DNA from: Zea mays
Taxonomy: Eukaryota > Streptophyta > Magnoliopsida > Poales > Poaceae
Direction of reading: 5' to 3'
DNA length: 64,000 nt
Assembly: GCF_902167145.1 (NCBI RefSeq)
Contig: NC_050105.1
Coordinates: 140,415,988 to 140,479,987, forward strand
Shown: in pieces, positions 1 to 10,883 of the stretch
Position numbering within the stretch: position 1 is the first letter of the stretch
How the letters are laid out: each line of letters starts with the position of its first letter
Notes under the pieces: model-generated
Database searches by the model: none
Told to the model about the DNA's origin: nothing
What the model saw: only the letters and a program-made list of their open reading frames with translations
Position numbers and translations under genes: made by a program

Positions 1-1763
1 CATTTCCTACTTGGGACATATTATCAGTGAAGCTGGAGTAGCTACCGATGCTACTAAGGTGGAAGCTGTAAGAGATTGGCCAAGTCCCACCAGTGTTAAA
101 GAGTTGAGAAGTTTCTTGGGGTTGGCTGGCTATTACAGAAAGTTTGTCAGACACTTTGCTGTGATCACCAAGCCCTTGACTGAGTTGTTGTGCAAGGGAG
201 TCCTATTTGTATGGACCTGTGGTCATGAAGCTTCATTCCTTGATGTCAAGATGTACAGCTCCTGTTCTAGCCCTACCTGATTTCAGTAAAACTTTCTGCA
301 TAGAAACAGATGCGTGTAAGAATGGTGTGGGTGTTGTTCTTCTACAGGAAGGCCATCCCTTAGCTTTCATTAGTAAAGCTTTGGGACCTAAGACACAGGG
401 CCTATCTACCTATGAGAAAGAGTATCTCGCTATATTGGTAGCTGTGGAGCAGTGGAGGCCCTATTTGTTGCATGCTAAATTTGTGATATTCACAGACCAA
501 AAGAGCCTAGTTCATTTGAATGACTAGAGGTTGCATACCCATTGGCAGCAAAGAGTATTTACTAAATTGTTGGGGCTGCAGTACAAGGTCATCTACAAAC
601 AAAGGGTTCATAATAGGGTGGCTGATGCCTTGTCTAGAAGGGCTCATGGAGAGGTGATATGTTCTTCATTGTCTATGGTCCAACCTAAGTGGTGTCAAGA
701 CATTTGTGATGGTTATCAACAAGATGAAGCAGCCCAAACTCTGATTACTAAGCTATCAGCTAACAGCACATCTGTAAGGGTTGCTTAGGTACAAAGGCAG
801 GATATGGCTGGGTACCAATTCTGCAATGCATAACAAAGTGTTAGTAGCCTTGCACAATTCACCGTTAGGGGGTCACTCGGGTTTCCCAGTGACATATCAG
901 AAAGTGAAACAACTGTTTGCGTGGCCGGGTTTAAAGAAATATGTGCAGCAATTTGTTCAAACCTGTTCAGTCTGCCAATAGGCAAAACCTGATCGTAGTC
1001 CATACCCGGGGCTCCTACAACCGTTACCGGTTCCGGCTGGGGCCTGGCAGACTATAAGCATGGATTTTGTGGAGGGGTTACCTCTTTCTAGGGGCAGGAA
1101 TTGTGTCATGGTCATCGTGGATAAGTTCTCAAAATTCAGTCATTTCATACCTTTGAAACATCAATTTACAGTTGCATCGGTGGCCCAGGTGTTCATGCAG
1201 GAAGTCTACCGGCTCCATGGACTTCCCCTTGCTATAGTGTCAGATCGCAATCGGATCTTTACCAGCCAGTTTTGGAAGACTTTGTTTCAGTTAGCTGGAG
1301 TATCCTTAAACATGAGCAGTGCATATCATCCTCAATCAGACGGGCAAACCGAGCGGGTTAATCAATGCATGGAGACCTATTTGCGTTGTTTTGTCGGTGC
1401 TTGTCCACATAAGTGGGTTCAGTGGATCTATTTGGCCGAATATTGGTATAATGTCAGTTGGCACTCAGTTGTGAGTATGTCTCCTTTCCAACTGTTGTAT
1501 GGATATCAGCCTTGGCATTTTGGTGTTGATTTGCAAGATGCCTGTCCAGTGGTTTCCCTTCAGGAGTGGCTGTCTGAAAAGAGGGTTATGACACAGTTGG
1601 TGCAACAACATCTCGCAAGGGCTCAACTTCGCATGAAGGGTCAAGCTGACAAGAAACGTTCGGAGCGTAGTTTTGTGGTGGGTGATCGGGTTTTTCTGAA
1701 ATTGCAACCCTATGTTCAGTCATCGCTTGCTCCTCGCGCCAACCAAAAGTTAGCCTTCTAGTT
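1..1763 (+). pseudogene. Reina-type Ty3/gypsy chromovirus pol, left part (RT tail, RNase H, integrase)
   Basis: This is decayed polyprotein of a Reina-like chromovirus, entering the window mid-RT. Visible in order: RT thumb/connection ([14 protein letters not shown], about 105-150), RNase H (from CIETDACKNGVG near 297, with TYEKEYLAI and FTDQKSLVHL), integrase zinc finger (H..H..CSVC near 840-980) and integrase core (MDFVEGLP at 1,060; SDRNRIFTSQFW near 1,240; DGQTERVN near 1,340). Frame changes near 270 and 775 and stop codons at 525, 979 and 1,759 break it, so no protein is expected. It stops at 1,763, where a Tat-type element begins, and resumes near 32,090. The integrase D-D-E residues still seem present, so decay is by stops and indels. 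Confidence 0.9.
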
Positions 1764-2938
1764 TGTCGTTACCCTGAATCAGGGGTACCCCTTACTACAG
1801 TGTGAAGGTGCGGACTCCATGCGGCTGCCTTTAGCCACGTGGTAAACAGCGCCTGATCCTGCCACGTGGGCAGCACCGGGGCCGCCACGTGGCCGGAGGA
1901 GACAATATACTCCATGGTGTTAACAGTGGGTCCGGACCCCCACGGGAAAGTGCCGGACCCCTGGATACACAGCCCGAACCTCCGGGCAGGGTCCAGGACC
2001 TCCGCGAGTACAGACTGGACCCCTAAGATGGGTCCCGGACCTCCCTGTGTGGGGCCCAGGTCACTCACAACAAGGTCCCGGGATTCTAGGAGAAGGAGTA
2101 CCCGGACCTTAATCAAGGCCAGGCGGGGGTCCGGAGCCAACACGTGTCCGGACCATATTGCGTACGCCTCTGCTCCCCGCTCAGGCGGAGACCCGATGCT
2201 GCCACGTGGCCAGCTGCCTGTGACATAAGCCTACGGGCGGTGCCGGACGTAAGGCCTCTGGGTCGCGCGCATTTATTGCGGGTGAGGCGCGCCGCCTGTC
2301 AAACTGGCAGGTGATGTGCCGCCTCAGCATTAAATGTGCCATGTCTACTCTGCTGACAATCGATGTGCTGCCTCAGCATTAAATGTGCACTGTCCACTCT
2401 GCTGACGGGCGGCGTCCAGACCATCCTGCAGGCGGTGTGCCCGTCCACTCCGGTGGCGGATAGTACGCCCGTGTTGCGGCATACGCTGTGCTCATCATCA
2501 CTCGTACGTAACCAGGGAAGCTTCCACTACACGCCAATACTACGCAGACCGCGGATATCAGGGCGCAAGAAGATTGCACTGGGACTAGCATTAGTTGCTC
2601 CAAGTATTACATCTGTTATGTCCTTGGGCCCGTATGTCGGGGCTTAGCACCCTTGTACATGCCCCCCTTGAGCTATAAAAGGGGAGGCACACAACGTTAC
2701 AAGGCTCAGACACACTTACACGCAGCTCAGGCTCACAAGTACATACAAGCTCTCAAGCTCAATACATCACACAGTGGAGTAGGGTATTACGCTCTGGTGG
2801 CCCGAACCACTCTAAACCCTTGTGTATTCTTGTGTTCGTTCATTGCTTACCAGAGAAGCAAAACTCTTAGGCCCCTCCTCATCTTAGAATTTAGGGCGGG
2901 TGCATTCCGCCACCCGGCCGAAGATTTCCTCTCCGACA
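1764..2938 (+). repeat. 5' LTR of the Tat-type element (1,175 bp)
   Basis: It starts TGTCG immediately after the broken Reina pol and ends CGACA just before a TTTGGCACGCCAGGTAGGGG block, giving matching inverted ends. It is rich in GTCCGGAC-like and CCACGTGG motifs. A 49-bp near-tandem duplication lies at about 2,312-2,409 (GATGTGCYGCCTCAGC repeated). A TATAAAA sits at 2,674. No second LTR was found in the window. Confidence 0.8.
2674..2680 (+). promoter_or_regulatory. TATA box of the Tat LTR
   Basis: TATAAAA within GAGCTATAAAAGGGGAGG, about 260 bp before the LTR end. This fits a U3/R boundary, with transcription starting near 2,705. Confidence 0.7.
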
Positions 2939-2957
2939 TTTGGCACGCCAGGTAGGG
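2939..2957 (+). other. Probable primer binding site of the Tat element
   Basis: TTTGGCACGCCAGGTAGGG follows the LTR end directly. Similar TGGCRCGCCAGGTAGGGGG blocks follow the 5' LTR of several large maize gypsy families. I cannot name the tRNA with confidence. Confidence 0.6.
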
Positions 2958-2995
2958 GGCTAGGCTTTAGGTTTCTGCTTGTTTTCTGGCTCAGC

Positions 2996-3412
2996 ATGAT
3001 GGTGCAAATCGTTGAGCACCGCGCCGAGACTTTGGAGGATTTCCTAGTGGAGGAGGAAGCTGCTTCTTCCACGCCACGGGTTCCCAACCGCCCAGTGCCG
3101 GGCACTGCTGCTGTGCACGATGCGCAGTAGCATACAACTGCGCAGACATCTCGGACCCTGTCGAGGGCAGCTCCAGGGGCGTTGTCTGCGGCCAGGGAGT
3201 TGCTTCGCCACCCTCCAAGCTCCACGGCTTCACCGGGGGCCATGAAGCAGTGGCGTGACGACGTCGACCGACTGCTCGGCATGGCACACTTCGGCTCGAC
3301 CAGGTCTAGGCCGCGGTCATCCCAGCGACAACGTCTATGCGCTCACCTTCGGTGAGGGGTGCACAGACCGACGACCTCTGGGCAGAGCTCAACCACAGAC
3401 GTGCGGGAGAGG
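2996..3412 (+). pseudogene. Tat-type gag, N-terminal part
   Basis: This is the start of gag, ATG at 2,996 or 2,999, about 55 bp after the LTR. It reads MVQIVEHRAETLEDFLVEEE and then small-residue-rich sequence. An in-frame TAG at 3,128 interrupts it and the same frame continues (SRAAPGALSAARELL, then DDVDRLLGMAHF). A copia element cuts it at 3,413, with target duplication AGAGG at 3,408-3,412 and 27,745-27,749. The rest of gag is at 27,750-28,900. No catalytic domain is expected, since gag builds the particle. Confidence 0.65.
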
Positions 3413-3814
3413 TGTGAATCATCTAGGCCCCTTTGGTAATGTTTTGGCAATTAATGACAACTGCTTGTGGACTAACGATTCTTGGAGAAATAAGAATGCA
3501 GGGTTGGACCACATAGAACAGGAAATGTTGAAGAATCATACGCATTGGTTGTGGATCAAATGAAGGGAAAGGTATAATATAGGTTTCACTTTTGCCGGTC
3601 TTGAGGAGTTTAGAGAAGATACCTGACCGGATTAGTAGGCTAGATAGCCGTACTATTAAGAGGGGTCAATGACTCAGATCTGTGTAAAACTTAGTGCCTC
3701 ATAGAGCATCAAGTAGTTGCATTTGCATGAGGACTAACAGCGCTTCTCATTTCGTGAGTTAAAAGTTCATTCAAAAAAACATGTTTGAAAGTTGCGAAGT
3801 CATGGTCGCGCGGA

Positions 3815-4335
3815 CTGTCCGGCCCTTGGGGGCGGACCGTCCGCGATCCTCCAGAGGGGTCCGAAGTCTGACAAATTGTGTGGACACTTTGTTCTATTGC
3901 ACTGCGGACCGTCCGGGCCTTAGGGCCGGACCGTCCGCAGTCATGACCAGAGAAGGGTGGCTTCGGGTCTGTCCCTGATTTATAGGCGGACGGTCCGCCT
4001 GTAAGGGGCGGACGGTCCGCAAGTGTAAAACTCGTTTTTGGACAGGGACTGTGTGTTTTTATAGATTTGTACTACGGACTGTCCGGGGGACAAGTCCGGA
4101 CAGTACTGTCTCAGGTCGCGGACCGTCCGGGATTTATAGCCGGACGGTCCGCGTGTGTTAACCTCTTTTGATCCGAGACTCGGGTGTTTCATTCTGCCAG
4201 GTCGCGGACGGTCCGGCCTTGAAGGGCGGACTGTCCGGACCCACCTTTTGAGTCAACTCTGACATGTTTTCAAACGGTCTTTATAGCCGTTATATGTACG
4301 GCGGACCGTCCGGCCCTAGGGCGCGGACGGTCCGC
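3815..4335. repeat. Array of about 14 GCGGACNGTCCGC-like palindromes in the LTR U3
   Basis: About fourteen copies of an 11-13 bp palindrome with core CGGAC-N-GTCCG lie between about 3,818 and 4,335, upstream of the TATA box. The central base varies (C, G or T). Spacing is irregular (14 to 80 bp), unlike a unit-length tandem repeat. The same array recurs in the 3' LTR (about 26,470-26,975) and inside the element near 10,600-10,875 and 23,720-23,800. Confidence 0.9.
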
Positions 4336-4389
4336 GTGTGCGCGGACTGCCACCTTTTTGCACATAACGGTTGGTTTTAGATGGGGGAC

Positions 4390-4397
4390 TATAAATA
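4390..4397 (+). promoter_or_regulatory. TATA box of the SIRE-type 5' LTR
   Basis: TATAAATA within GGGGGACTATAAATAGAAGG, following the palindrome array. The matching box in the 3' LTR is at 27,028-27,035. Confidence 0.75.
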
Positions 4398-5104
4398 GAA
4401 GGGTAGCTCGTGTGAGAGAACTCTCTTGGCCATTCCTTGCACACATTGAGCTCATTTGTGATCCTCCAACTCACTCTCTCACACTCTTTGCTTGAGATTG
4501 CATTCTAGTGAGAGATTGAGGGTTCCTAGTGCATTTGCATCATTTGGTGATTCTTGAGGCACTAGGTGGTACACCGAGCAAGCGTCGTTGGCTGTTACTC
4601 TTGGAGGTTGCCGCCTCCTAGACGGCTCGGGTGATTGTCTCCGTCGAGCTCTCCAAGAAGATTGTGGAGAAGCCGCGGTGTGGATTGTGAGGGGTTCGCG
4701 CCTACCTCGCCGGAGCGGCAAAGGTGACATTAGTGGAATCGAGGTATTGAGTGATTTCTTGTCCACTTGGCTCAAAGATCAAGTCGTGTCTTGATAGAGG
4801 AGCAAGTGAGAGCTTGAAGTCCACCTCAATGTGGATTAGGGGTGATCAGCAAATCACCGATACTACGGGATAAATTTCGGTGTCTATTTCTTCTAGCATT
4901 ACTTATTGCCTTGCAATTGATTAGTGCTTTGCTTATTGTCCTTCAAGTATTCAATCTCCGTAGTTGTCTTTCATACATTGTTTACTTATTGACACTAGAT
5001 AATTTATTCCACTTGTTGTATTGACTAAATTTATTTAGTATTGTTGTTTTTAGTCAAAACCGTCTATTCACCCCCCCTCTAGCCGGTGTCCTAGATCCTA
5101 CAAG

Positions 5105-5117
5105 TGGTATCAGAGCC
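5105..5117 (+). other. Primer binding site (initiator Met tRNA type)
   Basis: TGGTATCAGAGCC lies 2 bp after the 5' LTR. It is the usual copia PBS complementary to the 3' end of initiator methionine tRNA. Confidence 0.85.
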
Positions 5118-5163
5118 AAGGACTCCATTGTTTGTGGATCTAATCATCCCGGAGTGGGACAAA

Positions 5164-7113
5164 ATGGCTAGTAACAACAATGTGCACATTGGGAAGCCAC
5201 CGCACTTTGATGGAAACAATTATGATTATTGGAAAATAAGAATGTCAATGCATCTTAGAGCAATGGGTGGAAAAATTTGGCCAATTGTTAGGGATGGATT
5301 TGTTGTGTTGAAGGAAGATGAACCATCCGTTAGTGATAATGAGAATATTCTCACAAATGATCAAGCTATGAATGTCTTTTATGATGCTCTTGATATAAAT
5401 GAGTTCAATCGTATCAAGAATCTCACAACCGCTCATGAGATTTGGATAAAACTAATGGAAATTCATGAAGGAACCACAATTGTGAAGAGTGCCAAACTAT
5501 ATGTGTGCAAAGGGAAGTTTGAGCAATTTATTATGAAAGAAGATGAGAGTGTATCCAATATGTTCAATCGGTTGAATGAGATAGTAAATGAACTCAAAGG
5601 ACTTGGTTTTAATGTACCGGATGTGGATTTCACACACAAGTTCCTTAGATCACTTCCGGAGAAATATGAGACTATTGTGACAATGCTAGTAAGGAGTGAT
5701 CTATCTACAACTTCTCCAACCGAAGTATTGGGAGAAATTCTCACTCAAGATATATTTAAGAAATCACAAGCCGATGCTTTAAGTTTGGCAAAGAAGGTGA
5801 AAAATGAATCTATTGCTCTCAAAGCCAAGGCATCAAAGGCAATTGAAAAAGAAGATAGCAATGATGAAGAAAATGAAAGTGAGAGTGATGGTGACATGGC
5901 TTTATTTGTAAGGAAATTCAATAAATTCATGAAGATGAAAAGAGGTCAACCTAGAAGAGGTCAAACATCTAGAAGAAATGCTTTCAATGATAGAAAATGT
6001 TGAGTGTGGGGAACCCGGTCACATTGCCATGAATTGCCCAAGCAAGAAGAAGAAGGGCAAAGATGAAAGTGACAAGAAGAAAAAGAAATACTATAACAAG
6101 AAGAAAGATGGCAAAGCCTACTTAGTTGAATGGGACTCGGATGATAGCTTGGATGATGATGATGATGATGACACCTCATCCAAGCTTAATGCCGGAATTG
6201 CCATCAAGGAAGCTCCCTCACTCTTCTCATCCCCCCATTGTCTCATGGCAAAGGGAGATGCTAAGGTAAAAATCATCACCGATTTAAATGATATAAAAGA
6301 TGATGATGATATCGATGATGTTGATGATGATGGCTATTCATATGATGATCTTGTTAGAATGTTAGGTGAGGCCGATGACTACATGCACAAAGAAAAAGAA
6401 AAATTCAAGACCTTGAAGGAATTGTATAAAAAACTCCAAGTGTCTTTTGAGGAGCTCAAGACCTCTCACAATGACCTCAAAGAAAATTGTGAGAAGCTTG
6501 CGGATGCTCAAAAATCATCTATTGTGCATGAAGTTGAGGTGGTCACTAAGGATGTTGGAGTCACTTGTGACTTACTTGATAGTCTTACAAGTGAACCACT
6601 ACCTACTAACTCTATTTGTGATAAATGCAAAATTTCTCTCAATGATAACATTGCTCTTGATGAATCAAAAATTATTGTTGAGAATGAAGTGTTAGTAGAT
6701 AGAATAAATACTCTAACTCATGACCTAGAAAAGGCATATGGTGGTAAGACTAAATTGGATTTCATATTGGGAAGTCAACGATGCTCTCTTAACCGTGAAG
6801 GTCTTGGATATGTTCCCAAGAAAGGAAAGAATGCTTTTGTAAAGCAAAAGACATTGTTTGTGAAAGAATGTGACAAAGTGTGTCATAAGTGTCACAAAAA
6901 GGGACATGTTAAGAAAAATTGTCCCAAGTTCAAACATGTATCCTCCATTGTTTTGAGCATTGTTATGTTCTTTCTCATAATGCAAAAGGTGTTCATGCTA
7001 AATTTGTTGGTACTTCAATTGTTGGAAACAAAAAGAAAGCTATTTGGGTACCAAAGACCTTGGTCACTAACATCCGAGGACCCAAGCAAGTTTGGGTACC
7101 TAAAAGAGATTGA
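5164..7113 (+). pseudogene. SIRE-type gag (nucleocapsid/capsid), frameshifted
   Basis: The start is ATG at 5,164 (MASNNNVHIGKPPHFDG); the frame is open from 5,104 but without an earlier ATG. A copia gag domain (UBN2 type) spans about residues 10-160, followed by a lysine-rich segment. A first frameshift lies at about 6,000, inside the first zinc knuckle (CGEPGHIAMNC). Downstream is an Asp-rich stretch (6,130-6,330), a coiled-coil-like segment, a second CCHC knuckle (CHKCHKKGHVKKNC near 6,889) and a second frameshift near 6,940. The C-terminus reads KAIWVPKTL...VWVPKRD. It would assemble the particle in intact relatives. Two frame breaks make this copy non-functional. Confidence 0.88.
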
Positions 7114-7126
7114 TTTCCTTTTGTAG

Positions 7127-10100
7127 GTAAACTACAAGGCGGGAGGGAATCATTGGGTGTTGGATAGTGGATGTACTCAACACATGACCGGGGATATGAA
7201 AATGTTTACCCAAATGAGTGAGGAAGATTGCTCAAATTATGATAGTATCACATTTGGAGATAATCGTAAAGGAAAGGTTAAAGGTTTGGGTAAAATTGCT
7301 ATCTCAAATGATCATTCTATATCAAATGTGCTATTGGTTGAGTCTTTGAATTTTAATCTACTTTCCGTAGCTCAATTATGTGATTTAGGATTTTGTTGCA
7401 ATTTCACGGTTGAAGATGTTATTATCTCTAGTGTTGATGGTAGCAATCTTAAGTTTAAAGGTTTTAGACATGAAAATCTTTATCTTGTTGATTTCTCATC
7501 TAATGAGGCAAAGCTCACAACTTGCCTATTTTCAAAAGCTTCACTAGGTTGGTTATGGCATAGAAGACTTGGTCATGTTGGGATGAAGCAACTCAATCGG
7601 TTAACCAAGCATGACTTAGTTCGAGGCTTAAAAGATGTGAAGTTTGAAAAGAACAAATTGTGTAGCTCTTGTCAAGCCGGTAAGCAAGTGGCAAACACTC
7701 ATCCAAATAAAAGTCAAATGTCCACTCATCGACCTTTGGAATTACTTCACATGGATTTATTTGGGCCCACATCTTTTGTAAGTATTGGCGGTAATTCTTA
7801 TTGTCTTGTGATTGTGGATGACTATTCAAGATTTACTTGGGTTTATTTTCTACGAGACAAATCCAATGTGTTTGAAACATTCAAGTCATTTGCTATATTG
7901 GCTCAAAATCAATTTGATTTCGACATCAAAAAGGTTAGAAGTGATAATGGGTCGGAATTCAAAAATGCAAGAATTGATCAATATTGTGATGACAAGGGTA
8001 TCAAACATGAATTCTCTTCCAAATATACCCTGGAACAAAATGGTATTGTTGAAAGAAAGAATAGAACTCTTATTGATATGGCAAGGTCTATGTTAGCGGA
8101 ATATAATATATCGGATTCTTATTGGGCCGAGGCTATAAATACCGCTTGTCATTCATCAAATAGACTATATTGTCACAAGCTCTTGAAGAAAACTCCATAT
8201 GAATTGCTCATTGGTAGAAAGCCAAATATCTCATATTTTAGGGTATTCGGTTGCAAATGTTATATTTTGAGAAAGGGGAGCCGGCTTTCTAAATTTGAGA
8301 AGAAATGTGATGAGGGTTTTCTTCTTGGATATTCATCAAATAGTAAGGCTTATAGAGTCTTCAACAAAACTCATGGTATTATTGAGGAAGCATATGATGT
8401 TGAGTTCGATGAAACAAATGGGTCTCAAGATGAGAGTGATAATCTCAATGATGTTGGGGGGACTCAATTGATAAATGCAATGAAAACAATGGCCATTGGT
8501 GAAATAAAACCAAAGGAAGATGATGATGAAGATAGTGTGGTTGTCATTCCTTCATCCTCAACTATAAATGAGGAAAATCACCAAAGCCAACAACTTAATG
8601 AAACCATGGATACTCATGATCAAGGTACTTCAAGACCTTCGGTTCCTCCAAATGCTTCATCAAGCAATTATCAAACGGTATCAAGAATTCATCATTCCAT
8701 TGTGAAGGATCACCCGGTTGATCAAATTGTGGGTGATATTAGTAAGGGTGTTCAAACTCGCTCTCGCATAGCTTCGTTTTGTGAGCATTTCTCTTTTGTA
8801 TCTTGTATGGAACCTAACCGTGTAGATGAAGCTCTACTTGATGTTGATTGGGTGAATGCAATGCATGAAGAATTAAATAACTTCGCTCGAAATGAAGTTT
8901 GGGAGCTTGTTGAGAGACCAAAGAACCACAATGTTATTGGTACAAAATGGGTGTTTCGCAACAAGCACAATGAAGATGGTGTGGTAGTAAGAAACAAGGC
9001 AAGATTAGTTGCACAAGGATATACTCAAATTGAAGGATTGGATTTTGGGGAGACATTCGCTCCCGTAGCAAGATTAGAAGCAATCCAGATTCTACTCGCT
9101 TATGCTTGTGCACATAATATCAAGCTCTACCAAATGGATGTAAAGAGTGCCTTCCTAAATGGTAAGATTAGTGAACTAGTGTATGTTGAACAACCTCCCG
9201 GTTTTGAGGACCCCAAAAGACCTAACCATGTGTTCAAGCTTTCTAAAGCTCTCTATGGGCTTAAGCAAGCTCCACGTGCTTGGTATGAAAGGCTTAGGGA
9301 TTTCTTGCTTTCCAAAGACTTCAAAATTGGGAAGGTTGACACTACTCTATTCACTAAAAGAATTGGCAAAGACTTATTTGTTTGTCAAATCTACGTTGAT
9401 GATATTATTTTTGGATCTACTAATGAATTATTTTGTGAGGAGTTCGGAAAAATGATGTCAAAAGAATTTGAAATGTCTATGATAGGAGAATTGAGCTTCT
9501 TTCTTGGTCTTCAAATCAAACAATTGAAAGATGGAATTTTTATAAGTCAATCGAAATATTTGAAGGACATGCTCAAGAAGTTTGGTTTAGAAAATGCTAA
9601 GCCTATCAAGACTCCAATGGCAACAAATGGTCATCTAGACTTAGATGAAGGAGGTACTATGGTTGATCAAAAACTTTATCGTTCAATAATTGGTAGTTTG
9701 CTTTATATTACCGCATCTAGGCCCGATGTTATGTTTAGTGTATGCATGTGTGCTCGATTCCAAGCTTCACCTAGAGAGATTCACTTGAAGGCCGCTAAAA
9801 GAATTCTAAGATATTTGAAGTATACTCCCAATATTGGTCTATGGTATCCCAAAGGTGCTCACTTTGAATTAATTGGATATTCGGATTCGGACTATGCGGG
9901 GTGCAAAGTTGATAGAAAAAGCACCTCCGGTTGTTGTCAATTTCTTGGTAGATCTCTTGTTTCATGGTCTTCTAAGAAACAAAATTCGGTTGCTCTATCT
10001 ACCGCCGAGGCGGAATATATATCGGCCGGAAATTGTTGTGCTCAACTATTATGGATGAAACAAACCTTATTGGATTATGGAATTATTTTCAAGAATGTGC

Positions 10101-10345
10101 CTCTCATGTGTGATAATGAGAGTGCGGTAAAATTGGCTACCAATCCGGTCCAACACTCACGAACCAAGCATATTGATATACGGCATCACTTCTTAAGGGA
10201 TCATGTTGGCAAGGGAGATATCTCTATTTATTCAATCGGCACGGATGATCAATTAGGAGACATTTTTACAAAGCCTTTGGATGAAACAAGATTTTGTTCT
10301 CTAAGAAGTGAAATGAATGTGATCGATCTCTCAAATGTGGCTTGA
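7127..10345 (+). CDS. SIRE-type copia pol (protease, integrase, RT, RNase H), open frame
   Basis: This is an uninterrupted frame of about 1,072 codons from just after a TAG at 7,124; the first ATG is at 7,157. Domains in order: aspartic protease (DSGCTQHMT, residue about 13), GAG-pre-integrase ([13 protein letters not shown] and CSSCQAGK), integrase core ([27 protein letters not shown]), RT ([34 protein letters not shown] at about 756) and RNase H ([26 protein letters not shown]). Length and residues look normal for the lineage. It has no ATG near the protease, so expression needs frameshifting, splicing or re-initiation. Gag is broken, so mobility would need help from another copy. Confidence 0.93.
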   Translation, partial: VNYKAGGNHWVLDSGCTQHMTGDMKMFTQMSEEDCSNYDSITFGDNRKGKVKGLGKIAISNDHSISNVLLVESLNFNLLSVAQLCDLGFCCNFTVEDVIISSVDGSNLKFKGFRHENLYLVDFSSNEAKLTTCLFSKASLGWLWHRRLGHVGMKQLNRLTKHDLVRGLKDVKFEKNKLCSSCQAGKQVANTHPNKSQMSTHRPLELLHMDLFGPTSFVSIGGNSYCLVIVDDYSRFTWVYFLRDKSNVFETFKSFAILAQNQFDFDIKKVRSDNGSEFKNARIDQYCDDKGIKHEFSSKYTLEQNGIVERKNRTLIDMARSMLAEYNISDSYWAEAINTACHSSNRLYCHKLLKKTPYELLIGRKPNISYFRVFGCKCYILRKGSRLSKFEKKCDEGFLLGYSSNSKAYRVFNKTHGIIEEAYDVEFDETNGSQDESDNLNDVGGTQLINAMKTMAIGEIKPKEDDDEDSVVVIPSSSTINEENHQSQQLNETMDTHDQGTSRPSVPPNASSSNYQTVSRIHHSIVKDHPVDQIVGDISKGVQTRSRIASFCEHFSFVSCMEPNRVDEALLDVDWVNAMHEELNNFARNEVWELVERPKNHNVIGTKWVFRNKHNEDGVVVRNKARLVAQGYTQIEGLDFGETFAPVARLEAIQILLAYACAHNIKLYQMDVKSAFLNGKISELVYVEQPPGFEDPKRPNHVFKLSKALYGLKQAPRAWYERLRDFLLSKDFKIGKVDTTLFTKRIGKDLFVCQIYVDDIIFGSTNELFCEEFGKMMSKEFEMSMIGELSFFLGLQIKQLKDGIFISQSKYLKDMLKKFGLENAKPIKTPMATNGHLDLDEGGTMVDQKLYRSIIGSLLYITASRPDVMFSVCMCARFQASPREIHLKAAKRILRYLKYTPNIGLWYPKGAHFELIGYSDSDYAGCKVDRKSTSGCCQFLGRSLVSWSSKKQNSVALSTAEAEYISAGNCCAQLLWMKQTLLDYGIIFKNVPLMCDNESAVKLATNPVQHSRTKHIDIRHHFLRDHVGKGDISIYSIGTDDQLGDIFTKPLDETRFCSLRSEMNVIDLSNVA

Positions 10346-10883
10346 AGTTGATCACACATGTGTCGTATTGCATCTCGGGTCTAAATATGCTCTTTGTGCT
10401 ATTTATTTGGTATTTTTGGTGCATTTTTCATTCCGAATTGCTCTAAATAGTTTAATTCAAAAATTTTGCATCACTCAATTACATCATATGTATATGCATG
10501 CATACTAACTCTTGGATTGGTCAAAATGTCCATATATGAGCACCAGTTCGGATTCGAAATTCAAAATCAACAAGTGGACAGCAATTGGAAAAATGAGTAT
10601 CAGGCCGCGGACCGTCCGCCCATGGACCACGGACCGTCCGCAGCATCAGGAACTGGACAGTCCGATCAGCCTCGCAGACAGTCTGAAATCATCAGGGCGC
10701 GGACCGTCCGCCGCCCCAGCGCGGACCGTCCGCGACAGGGCAGTAAAAACGGGCAGTGGCAGCAGACTTGTCAGTTGCGCTCATTCGCTGGTCCTCTCTT
10801 GCTCTCCACTCGCCAATTACTCCCCTGTGTCGAGTGTGCGCGGACAGTGCAGTAAAGTTGCGCGCGGACAGTCCGATAGTTTG
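10346..10883 (+). other. Post-pol spacer of the SIRE-type element, left part
   Basis: This is non-coding spacer of 538 bp between pol and ORF3. The first half is AT-rich. From about 10,600 it carries six or so GGACNGTCC palindromes like those in the LTR. The short ORFs across it are GC-repeat read-through. It ends at TSD GTTTG (10,879-10,883), where a gypsy element is inserted, and continues at 23,456. Confidence 0.75.

Larger units (their letters stand above)
3413..5102 (+). repeat. 5' LTR of the SIRE-type element (1,690 bp)
   Basis: It begins TGTGAATCATC and ends CCTACA, and is flanked on the left by AGAGG. Relative to its partner it holds about 21 bp more in the palindrome array near 3,990-4,020. 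The U3 has a dense GGACNGTCC palindrome array, then TATAAATA, then a C-run (CCCCCCCT) close to the end. Confidence 0.93.

Noticed and set aside
3815..4335. Palindrome array considered as CRISPR or as a satellite
   Set aside because: Eukaryotic LTR context, irregular spacing, short palindromic units and no unique equal-length spacers.
5104..5163. Gag start at the open-frame beginning
   Set aside because: No ATG there and it overlaps the primer binding site; ATG at 5,164 gives the usual SIRE gag start.
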